From: Acridotheres tristis
Taxonomy: Eukaryota; Chordata; Aves; Passeriformes; Sturnidae
Direction of reading: 5' to 3'
NCBI GenBank assembly: GCA_037013685.1
Contig: CM072887.1
Location: forward strand, 92,772,347 to 92,836,346
DNA: 64,000 nt
Shown here: in pieces, positions 14,101 to 26,100 of the stretch
Layout of the letters: every line of letters begins with the position of its first letter
Numbering within the stretch: the first letter of the stretch is position 1
Notes under the pieces: generated by a model
The model's input: only the letters and a program-made list of their open reading frames with translations
Database searches by the model: none
What the model was told of the DNA's origin: nothing
Made by a program: the position numbers and the translations under genes

Positions 14101-17100
14101 CTCAAAAAACCCTCTGCATACACAAAACAACAACCTCATATCTCACTGAACAGATGTTTAGGAAGGCCTAAATATGCACAGTAGATTTGATATTTTACAT
14201 CTACAGGTACTAATCTGCTATAATCAGATATATTCTGTACAGATACTTGAAGTATGTCATATACCACCATTGATCCAAATAATCCCCAATAATGCTCATC
14301 TGATCAAAGGTCAGGAGACATGATATTCAGCAAACCACACTCAGAACAAATAATGTCTTGCTTAGCTGTTTCTTTGCCAATAATTACAGCTTGTTTTGAG
14401 CAAGTAAACAATATCACCTGTATTTCTCTATCTCCTAAATAAAATCTTCTTAAGACACTCAAATATTTAAATTCAATATTGAAGTCTGCAAATCAGTTCT
14501 CCATGACTAAGAAAATGAGGGTGGACTTTTTGCATTATGTGAACTTCACTGTCACTGGGATAAAACAGTACTCTTTGAATGCCCCACAAATGCCTATTTT
14601 TGCTCAGTTAAACAAACCTGCTCTGAGAAGGGAGAGAAGGCATAAGTTGCATTACTCTAGTCTACATTCACTTATGGGCACAGAATTGTTCTATACCTAG
14701 AACACCTGAAGGTTGTTTTGTTACAGCATCTGTAGATTTAGGGTAATTTCAAAATCAAAGAATGGCTTGGCTTGGAAGGGACCTGAAATACAGATAAATG
14801 GCATCTGTAGCCCAACCCTGGTGCACTCCATCACAGTTACTTCATCATAGAAGTTGATTGGGTTGGTCAGACAGCACTTGTCCCTGGTGAAGCCATGCTG
14901 GCTGTCTCAAATCACCTCCCTGACTCCCTGTACTTTAGTATAGCTTGTAGGAGTATCTGTTCCATGACTTTCCAAGGCACTGAGGTAAAGCTGACAGGTG
15001 TGTAGTTCCTGGGGCCCTCCTTTCCACCCTTTTTAAACAGGTGTACAATGTTTTCCCTTTTTCAGTCACCTGGAAAATGCATTCAAGGTACATTGATAAT
15101 ATCAAGGAAGGCCTCTATCATTTCAGGAACTACCCTCTTTAATATATTTCAGTACTAAATGTACACCCAAGTTCTTGAAAGGAAAGTAAAACCCCCCAAA
15201 AAAAAGTTAAGCCTTCTTCCACTTCCATGAGGACTGCCTCAGCAAACCCTATCTTTTGATTTAGTTGCAGTGCTAGATGTTATGTATTATTTTAACTGGG
15301 TACTTTGTACAGGTTTCCAGTGTTACAAAGCCCTCCAGTAAATTTTCAAAATAACTTAAAAACTACATTCTCCATTAACAAAGAAATGGTGGCTGAAAAA
15401 AACTATTCAAGACAAAGTTAGCTACAGATGTTCCATATAAGGTACAAGACCCTCAATTTTGCAGCAAAGCCTCAACAGATAAAAAGTTCATCATCAGCTG
15501 CAAATCTGCATGCATGGAATGAGATATTATACACACTTTTGTAAGAGACTCACAAAACCCAGGAAAAGGCTTATGTATTTTTGACCTCTTCTATATAAGC
15601 TAGAAATGGATCATTTCAAAGCAGATTCTGTATCACCAGCTCATGTTGTTACTGAACAGTGTCATGTCTAGCAAACAAAACTGGTGATTGAAACAGACCT
15701 GACTATATTTAAAGTTTAAGTCACTGTGCAAATTTAGCTCATTCAGTATGAAACGTATTTCGCTGGTTTTGAGTTTCTGGCCTACTAGGGAACATGCTGG
15801 CTCATCATCTTCAGCTGCTGATGGAATGCTTTCTATCTTTGTTTCAGCACACTCAGCTTTTGCATTAAAGAAGTGCCTTTTTTGTTAAGCATCTGTGGAT
15901 GTATTTGATATTTCGGATATAAAAAAACCCTACCTCCTGCTTGGAAGTGTCAATACCATAACAGTACTTTTGCTGATTACTTTTTGTTTTTCTCCATATT
16001 TTCCAAAAACAATTAGATTTTCAGTCAAAGTGAAAAAGTCAAATAAACCATATCAATGTCTAGAGCTTTATCGTGCTCAAGACTACATTAATGCAAACAA
16101 TGCCTGTGCTGAAATAATACTGCAAAAGCTGAGATGCAATGCTAAGCATAGCCTTCATATTCTGAAAAGCAAAGTACAGTTTATTCAGGTCAAACTGATG
16201 ATTTAGGAATGATCTGGGGCTCTTTTATGTTGACAAGTTTCTCCATGTTTCCTCTACACATACCAAGTTAGCATCTCAATCTCAATCTCAATACGCTGTC
16301 TCTACATTTTGATTCTCAAATCTCTGTACAGTCAGCTTCAAAATTTCTGTTAAGGGTATTATTGGCACATAACTGGTTCACTTGATAGAAGTCTTAGCTT
16401 TTAGAACAGCCTGGGAAACAATCTACAGCTTCAAGAAGAAACCAACGAATAGTAAATGCCACAATTCTATACAGTTTCTGCAGTTTCTTAGGGTAAAGCT
16501 TTGTGAAATACAGATTGAATTTTTTTTTTTTTTTTTTTTTTTGCCTTGCATGGAGAAATACTTCTCTGCACTAGCTAGAAAAATGGTTAAAACAACAAAA
16601 TTATATGAGACAAAGAGTATCTCATATGGAAACATACTAAATAAATAGTACTGTACAAGGCCTCATTTGAAGGTCTGTTCACAATCCTTATCGCCAATGT
16701 TTAAAACTGGTTGAGAAAATAGTGGAGCAAGAACAGAAAGCCTGTTTTCAAGGCAAAATGAGAATGAGCTTCACAGAATAAAACTAAAGATGTCACTATT
16801 ACCATGCAAAGGAATCAGACAGAAAAGTACTTTTGCTGGAGAACTAGAAAGCATGAGAAAAGAAGAATTAATCTTGATAAGAAAAAATATAGATGAAAAG
16901 GAGAAAGAGTTTCAAGTAATTGTGAAAGATTCAGAAACTGCTTTCTGTAAAAAGAACAAGTGAGTATCTCCTGTTTTAATACAAAGTCTAGCACTTTCAT
17001 GATAGCATTTCTATTCTATGAACACCTGTGATCTATATAGAAAACTCTTGTTAACTTTAGCTGCACTAAGGGGCATAGGGGCTTTTGAAATCCATGCTGG

Positions 17101-20100
17101 GATTTATTCTTGCCACAATTACTAATTCTCATTGCTTTTATGTTCCTTCAGCAGCAGTACAGCCATTATTAATTCTACTTACACCAGAGGCTCCATCAAC
17201 TTATAATTTCAAAAGGTATTCCACCAATGCTCCCCTTCTGTGTTAAATGGTGACTCAGGCAATTGTACTTCCACTTACAGTATCCCATGGCACAATCCTG
17301 TAATCTTTTGACCACAGTTTAAACTGGTAGGAGAAAGTCAAATAGCCCTATTCATTACAGAACAGCTTCAGCAAGAACTAGAAATGGCACACAACCATAA
17401 ACTAGAGCCTATTCTGATCAGTGCAAACTCTGCAATCTGCAACATCCACCATCACATGGACGATGCATCTTGGACATCCATTATCACCCACACAACCAAA
17501 CTTTGCAGAATACTCATTACATCAGCCTAGTCAGTTATGATAAAGCTCTCAAAAAAACAAATAGTACCACAACTTTCAATTGAAATTTAAGAATGGTATT
17601 AACAGTATTCTTCATACATATGCTTTTAAGTAAAGTGAAATATTAGCTGTATAGATGCTCCTTAAAAAGAAAAAACTAACAGTAATCACATCCCTTGGTT
17701 CAAGCACGAGGAAATTTAGGCTTGCACATGGGATTCAACCACTACCTCACATATGTCCAATGTGCAACAAATGTGAACGCAGATTTTTCCCTCAACAGTA
17801 TCTCCAAACTTACTCTGCTGTCTCAATCTCAAATTCTGTCTCATCCTTCTGTAGTTGCTGATAAAAGTCAGAAATGTTAGGACAAGAGAAGACACAGTCC
17901 AAACATTATGTCAAAGAGACCAATATTTGAAATTGTGGACCAGAATAAGTTTTTCTCATTATATTTTTCCTTACAGAGAAGTTTTCTGTTTTCCTATTTT
18001 TAGTCTTCTTTTGACACCTTCCTCGCTACATAGCAAAGGAGCTGCTAAAAACACAAACATGCACCACTGAGAGAAAAAGGGGAAGAGGGGTGAAAGTCTC
18101 AATGTGTATGAAAAAAATAACACTTCCTTTCCACAAGAGTAGAGCTCACTTCTAGCTGAGCTTCTTAAAAAGAAAACAGCTGGAAAAAGAATATTTGAAG
18201 GTAACCTAATATGGCAAAAAAATGGTTAATGAGAAAGACAAACCAAATGAAATATAACCAGAGACGTCTCAATGCAAACCTTGCCAGACCTCTCCATGAA
18301 AAGGTAAGAAGTTTCTTGAAACCTTGTCTTTTTGTAGAAGTGAAAAGCATCATTACACCATTTCTACAAGTTATTTGCTGTACTAGTTTAGCGTACATTA
18401 CTATCTGGTTTATTTTTTTTTTCCATGGCCTCCTATTTCTTATTCAGTGACCAACAGCGTTTCCACAAAAGGTGAAGGACCTTAGTTCAATCAGCAATAT
18501 CCAGCTGGCTGACCTGCATGATGTAACACTGAACCAGCACAGCCAAGGTAGATGCAGGGCTCCAGGTCCCTCCATGGCAGAGAATATATCACTTTTTAGC
18601 AACTAATTTTATTGCTCATGGGAAAATACATTTAAAGCAGGTGTTCCACCAGGGTGAAAAATAATAGTTTCCCAGAGAAAAGAAAGTCTTCCCTTAACAT
18701 TTAGCATAGAGTAGATGATCTCGTCCCTGCCATAAGGATGGATCTGTAAAGTGCCAGCCCACCATTACTGCAAAAAGATCTGCATTTCTTACAATAGTGT
18801 TAGCTTTTGTCTCAAGTCAGTCAAGCACAGGGCATTTCACCACACTCTGTATGCCTATCACTTCCTTGAGGGAGTTAAAATTTTTGTTTGGCTTCAAGTA
18901 CTATAAATGAAGCAGAAGCTCCCATACTCCCAAAGGCTTTTCTGGATAATAGAAAGGAAAGTAATTTAAGCTTGCTTTGGTCCTACTATTTGAACAACAC
19001 AGAAGCAAATACTATCTACAGCAGTACCCAGCTTTGAAACAACATTTAAAGCATGTATTCCAGATGCTAAAACATTAATCTGTATGAGTTACAATGGCTT
19101 CAGACAAGACTTCAATCTATACTATTTAACATTTATATGCTCCTGTGAACAACTTCATGTTCTAATTTTGTGAATCAGAATTATCACCTTAGTGGTGCTT
19201 TACACTTAAAAAATACGCATTGATTGCACTGAAATTTTTTTGTGCTTTAGCTCAACTTTCGTAATTTTTATTTCAAACCATTAAAAAATGCCAAGAAAAA
19301 AAATACTGTTACTCATACCAGAGTAGCTAGTTCATAGCTAGCACAACAGCTCTCTGCCCACGCATGCACACATATCAGAAAGACCCCAATTTCATTCTAG
19401 CATGTCTGACCTCAATCTCTCTGTGCCTTGCTGTATTTCGAGTTAGCTGATTATATGCATCAAGTTATTTGTTTCAGTATGACCAGTGATGGCCTGCATG
19501 CTGCCTATTTTCCTCTCAGCTTGCCACAACATAAGCCATAAGCAGCTTGATTATCTGACTTATCACATTCACGATAGTAATAGTACGATCCTAGTAAAAG
19601 TGAATCAGGGATAAAAATAGTCTCAAAAATAATTTCCTGGGATTTCCTGGGTTTGGTTAGTATTAAGAAAGAGCTCATAAAAGCAAGAAAATTAATACTG
19701 TGGGGGACCACCAGATGGATGTTTTATTTTTCTAGTAACTAAATATAAACATGTCACAAGTCTTGCCACGAAAAACACAAAAATAGACCAAGCTCAGCTA
19801 AAACTCTTAAAACAAAAACTCCCATACTTTAGTTTACCAAATTAGTAGACAATGTCATGAAGGATTATGGCAGAAACATTATATGTCTTACTTTGTAAAA
19901 TTTTTCTAAAACAAATACCTGTTTGTCACAGTGAGCTGTGTTATTGATTTTATAGTTTATAATCTGCTAAGAGTTTCTCATCAAATTATAGAATTGAAGG
20001 AACAGATTACTGCACAGCTTGATGAGGGTTCTTCCTTACTATAGTTCTACTTGATCCTAGAGCAAATCTCTTTCTTCTTGGAAAAGGAGTAAATCATAAA

Positions 20101-23100
20101 CTGAAAAATAAAAAGGGGCTTTTTTTCCAATTTCAGATACACAGCACATATCCACAACTTCTAAAGGAGTACACATCTGATTTCGTCATGTTTTCATGGA
20201 TTGTTTTATTTCCAGTTCAAAAGCAAAATACATTTTTCCCCTCACTGAGGGGACACAGAGTCTTCCTCTGTCCTTAAAAAAACAGAGGTTGTGGACTCCT
20301 CCATTCCAGGTCTAAGTCTTACTTAACTAAAAGTTAACTGCTTTTGATTCAATTTTACTACAATTAAAGTTGGCAAAGGAAACTTCATAATGATGAAACC
20401 ATTTAAAATCATCTTGATCCAGAATGACAGAAAGAAGCAAATAATGAAACTATTGACAATATCCTAGAAAGGCAGACTCAATGTATATGCTTTCTAACAA
20501 CAAAGGATAAGCAAAAATTCAGGTATTACACTGGGAAAAAGTTAGTCTGAGACCACAGAGATAGCTGATTTTGTTTGTTTCAAAACTCACAAAATATCTT
20601 TACTTTCCTGCTGTGGTGCTTAGTCTTATTTAAAATAAAAATGCCCAAGTCAAAAGACACTCATCAAGAGGAGATCTGGGCACACTTACAGTTTTCTTGT
20701 AGCACAGTTGTCTGAATTTTTTTGTCAGTGGGCATTTGTAAACATGGAACTAAACAGTGAATATAAATAGCTGCATGTTAGATTTCCAGTTAAATCTGAG
20801 TTACTAAAATAGTATTGGTTTTGTTAAATCTGAGTTGAGAAATACATATATAAGAAAGAAATGTGATTGCTTCAATACATACTTACCAAAGCAAGCCTAT
20901 TTTAAAGTTGCAAGCACATAGTGATGCTCTCTTTCAGCAGTCTTAACTAAAAATTCCATTTTTTTCATTATACTGTGTTAAAAAAGCTCAGCACCACATA
21001 TAAGTAGACGTACTAATTAATGCAGAGACTGCTAGAAAGGTGTCCGTGTTCCAGCCTGTATTTTCTTTTCCAAGTTTGATCAATATTATCCTAGAGAGTA
21101 GTAGCTTTCAAAATAACAAGGTAGTAAGTCAGATGTAAACTGGACTGCAGAAGCAAGTAAAATAAGTGAAACAGGAGGGGAAATCACAAGCAAAAAAAAA
21201 AAAATAAAGCTTTTTACCTCAGGTCTATGAATTCTTAGTCCATATGATTATGTTGCTTTAGCTAACACATTTGTAACTGGCCACACAAAAATCCATAATA
21301 TAGTAACAAAGGCAAATGCATATACAGATCCTCAATTTTCCTTGACAAAATAGACTTCAGGAGACCTGAAAATCTGTCTTGGAATTCTCTTGGGAAGCAG
21401 ATTTTCACAGATCTACTGAACCATCTGGCATTCATAGATTACCGAAAGAAACACTGAGATCATCTCTGAAATTATAAAGAAGTGGGCCAGGCCTGATTCT
21501 TGGAGAACTGCAACCATGTAAAGCAGCATCTCTGATGCATTTAGTTAACACAAACTGAATTTACACCTCACGGTACCACCTAATCAAAAAGGGTTGATAT
21601 TGCCACAATTGCTTTAAATATAGATAAGGAACACTCAAGATGATTAAAATAAATAAATAAATAAAATAGAAGGACTGGAATTTAGTGCAAATTCATTAGA
21701 GATTTTAGAAGCCCAAATCTTACTGATCTCACTGAGCTCAGAATTCGGTATTTGTATTATTATTTAAAATTTGAGAGGAAAGAGAAAATTACTTTTGACA
21801 AAGAGCTCATTAATCTGTTTGGACATCAAAAGAAAGATGAAGGAAGACCAAAATGTGATTTGATTACAGCACAAGTGTCTCTAAGAGAACAAGAGGGGAA
21901 CAAAAAAAAAATCCTCTGCATAGCAAAGGGCTCTTTAATATAGTGAAGAAAACCACAGCAAATATTGTCTAAAAGCTGCAGACAAATTCATGTAGGAAGG
22001 CATGAATTTTTAATAATGAGGTTGACGAATCACTCAAATCATCATTGAAGGAAGAAGGCGGTTTTTTTTAGCTTCTTAAAAACAGTGACAATTTTCTCAT
22101 CTGCCTCCATGTCCTCATCAGCAGGCTTGATATAGCACTTATTTCAGTATGCAAGAATATAAATATATGCCTATTGGGAAAATAACAATCTGTTAATATT
22201 TTATTTCATTTTCAAAGCGAAAGGTTTCTGCTGAGAAAAAACTTAGTCAGAATTCATATTTTGGGGTTTTGTTTTTAGTTTTACTGTAGTCACTTTGGGG
22301 TGTGTTGATTTTGATGCAGAATAGTTTAAAAGTTCAATGGCTGCAGGTCATTTATTGCATTCAAAAATCCAAAGAAGAGAGCAAATATTTTTCTCAAGAT
22401 AAAATTTTAAAAAATATTTAGTTTAATAATTATGGAAGGTAAGAAAGACATTGTTTCTGAGAGCAATATAAAAAGAACAAAAAACCTTAAATATTCAGGC
22501 TTCACAGCCACAAGTTCCTATGGGTTTCTTGAGAAAATCATACGACCCCTTAAAAATGCAGACAGCATCATTACTTTCTCCAAATGATCATAAAATACTT
22601 ACATTGTTTTCAAAAGAACTGCTTTTGTGTTTAATATGAGTGTTTTGTCTTACAGTATTGTAAGAATTTAAGCCCATGGTGATATTTGATAATTGTGAAT
22701 GAATAGTCAAAGAACACTGCTTGAAAGGAAGAAATTTCTTCCATTTTCATCCTCACTCCTGTATCAAGTCTGCTTCAAGATTGTTTCAGTATCTTGGCAA
22801 TTTCAAGTGATTATTTTCCAAACATGTGAAACAGTCCTTTCCTGATTAGCTGAGCTGAAGAAAAAATGAAAAATATCTGACTTCTGATTTGAACAAACTG
22901 TCATTGATTCAGTTCTCACCAACATTCACCTCAACCCAGATCCAACTTTTACTAGCAGGTCATTACTCTTCCTCTTATCAGTTCAGCTGGGAAACCACGT
23001 TATTGTAACATTTTCTGAATTGTGTACTATTCAGCAAACTGTTAGGAGGGTAGGCAGGTAAGTAACCATTTAGCTACATTTTTGGTTACTTGCTTCTCCA

Positions 23101-26100
23101 AGGCAGAGCCTCAAGCAGAAAAAACCTACGAATCATAACACTAATGAAAATCTAATATCTAGGATTAGATATTGCAGTGTGACAAACCATGAACATAATG
23201 TATCTAAAAAAATTGTCCTGATGATATAAACTCCTGAGTCTACAATGTCCAAGTAGCAACTAAAGAATCATGGACTGTTTCTATTACAGATGTGGTACAG
23301 AAGTCCAAAGAATCATCCATCCAGACAAAGAAAAGCTAGGCTGTGGTAATAAATCTTGGAAGGCTCTGCCAGCCCTTTAGTAGATTTTACAACAAAGAGG
23401 GGAAAGTAGAAAAATGAAGATGCAAATGCCTAATTCTATTAAAGAAGGCATGAACTTTCATACTCATAAGCAAATCAAATTTCTTTATTTAATGAGTCTT
23501 CAGAAAAATGTCTACTAGTGTAGAAACTTCATACTTCACTGAATCACAATAACTGTATCAGCTGTTAATTTATTGCATTTTTTTAAATGGTTTTGTTTTT
23601 CGGTTTTGTTTTGGGGTTTTATTTTCCAGAATTGCAGGTCTGTGAAATTTTTAAACTGCATCTAAATAAAATGCATGGTATTCCCAAGTTTCTGGAAACA
23701 TTTAAAACACTACTAAAGGTCATTTTACAACTAAATACATTACTTTAAGCATTATTCAGTTACATGAAAACAACCTCCTTGCTTCTGAGTTCAAGTATCA
23801 CGTTATCAGTTTAGAAAAATCATGTTTTTCATTTATTGTTCCTCTTGCATTTGAAATAGATTATATTACATTACTTAGCTATATAATTCAAGTACACAGA
23901 AAATAATTAAAAATGTTTCATCCACAAGTCTAGCTCTTCTTTCGTCTAATGAGAAGAGTTCATATTTCAACCTTCCTACTACTTGTATAACTGTTGCAAA
24001 ACCAAGTGCTGTTAACACAATGCCCAGTTGCCCCTTCCCCAACCAAAGGCAAATCCTTATTACTTGCACCCAGACCAGCTTGTTGTTCAACATCAAAACC
24101 TACCTCCATACTAGCCACCAGCTAACACGTAGATTCCTAAAGATAAGATTCATCTTCTCTTCTATTGGTTATCTATATGTATTTTTTAAACTAGAAAGAC
24201 ATAAAAAATTTTGAATGTCTTTTACAGATCACTGTAGAAGAACATGTGTTCAGCAGCAACTACTCCTGCAATAAAGATTGACATGTATGTGCTATAGCTG
24301 CTAGGTAGCTCTGTTGAAATAATTTGGACTATAAATAGGCAGAAACAGATTACTGACAGGAGGGATGGCCTTATAGCTCTTTCTATTTTATCCCCCAGCA
24401 TTAACACACCCTCTGTGAAAAGGACTGTGACTCTTGACTTGATTGCTCCCTGCAAAAAGAAAACACCTTTAGCCTTTAGAAACTTAAGAGTATTTCTGTG
24501 GATTCAGAAAATATTTGAACTGTTACCTGTGGAATTGTAATCTGTAACAGAAAGCCAAATATACCATGCCATCATTTAGACAAGATCCTACTGCCCCACT
24601 CATTCTTCAAAGATAAACTTGTATATTTCGATTGCTAGAAATCCCCAGTAGCAGACTGAGTCTATATTTGATTTCAAAGAATCTTGAAAGCCATTCAACA
24701 GATGGCTCTGGAATATTTTTACCTTGTCACTTGCACCTGAATAGAAGAACACTCCCATCAATATAGCAAACAGTGCAAGCTTTAGAAACCTCAGTTGGTC
24801 AGGGCTTTGGTAAGACTGGGAAAGCTTAGTTTTAATGGCCAGAAGACCAGTTTTCTCTTGGCTGACAGCTATTGAGTACAGCCCACTACAGTCATCTTTC
24901 TTTCTCTTGTAAAATTCCCACAACACAGTAACAAATCTTGATTCTTGGGAAGTCTCTGATCTGCAGAAGCCACATTGACAGCTCAGCTTAGGATACTCTT
25001 ATGTTGGCCCCTTCAACACACATATCAAGTGCATGTATGAAGAGAAGATATGAAAAAGAATGCAAAGACAATGAAACGTAATTTATCTTAATTTTTAGTG
25101 AAAAGCTCTAATTACTCTTTGCCTTCATTGTGATCTATTATCAAGCTCGAATTTAGCCCTATTTGCAGAATTTAAAAGGAGATATTTTGTTTATTTTCAA
25201 GTGAGCATGCAATATGTGAAAATGTAAGTACATATTCCTATATATATGCAATATGGAATGCAAATACAGTACGATTCTCCTGATTAAGAGTTGAAAGTGC
25301 TTTAAACATAAGAGAATCAATAAAACAACAAACAAGTAATATCCTTAGTGTGACACAGAGTTATTCCAGTATAAAAACCTGAAGAAGCAATGTAAATCTG
25401 TGTTTATGCCAGCATAATCAGGTATCATCTGCAGAAGCACTTCTAAAATTAAAATAGGAATTACTGTACATTGCATAAGGACTTGAACAGAAGCTTTTTA
25501 TATCAGCTTCCTTTTTCATTTCAATTAGATGGTGACATAAAACAATTTTACTACTTCAAGTGCATTTTTCAAGCTCACAGAATAAAACAAAAGAACTTGT
25601 GCTGCTCAGAAAAAGAATATCATTGTTAGAATGTTAAGCCGGGGAATAAGATGAGTTAATTCAATTATTAATAAGATTAATGTTTATGAAATATTTTCAG
25701 GAGATCATACAAGACCTGAATCTCCTTTTAATACAAATATCGATGGCCAGATATTTTTACATAGCTTTCAAAATACTTTTAGGACTTCTCAGATTCTGCA
25801 CTGTATTAATAAAATAGGTGTAAGCTTAGTACTTACCCACAGATGCATAATCATTGGGAAGTTCAGGATAAAGTCTATTTGTATTCTTTTTAGCTGAAAG
25901 AGAAAATAAAGTAGCAACTTATAGGACAAGCTAACTTATTTTGTTGTATTTCGTATACTGTTCTTCTATACAAGTTCAACAGTTATTAAATTATTGCAGT
26001 TAACTAAGTACCAGTGCAGAAGAAAGAAATACAGACTTTGCCTCCTATCCTTAACCAGAGAATTAAGTTAACAAGAGGAGCTGCACAGCAAAGCCTCACT

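Larger units (their letters stand above)
5105..25836 (-). other. SH3YL1: SH3YL1 intron 9 (20.7 kb)
   Basis: A very long last intron separates the SH3 exon from the rest. It contains the ERVL-type LTR at 9450-9810, the CR1 relic at 14756-15150, poly(T)-rich runs at 10931-10974 and 16520-16542, small tandem repeats (5893-5924, 12760-12795, 16273-16291, 21649-21665) and a cluster of minus-strand open frames at 23875-24990. The rest is AT-rich unique DNA with nothing I can name. Confidence 0.85.

Noticed and set aside
15895..16206. 103-codon plus-strand frame inside SH3YL1 intron 9
   Set aside because: AT-rich composition, no homology that I can recognise and no splice or promoter context.
10931..16542. 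Poly(T) runs as signs of processed pseudogenes
   Set aside because: No retrocopy body or target-site duplication is visible beside either run.
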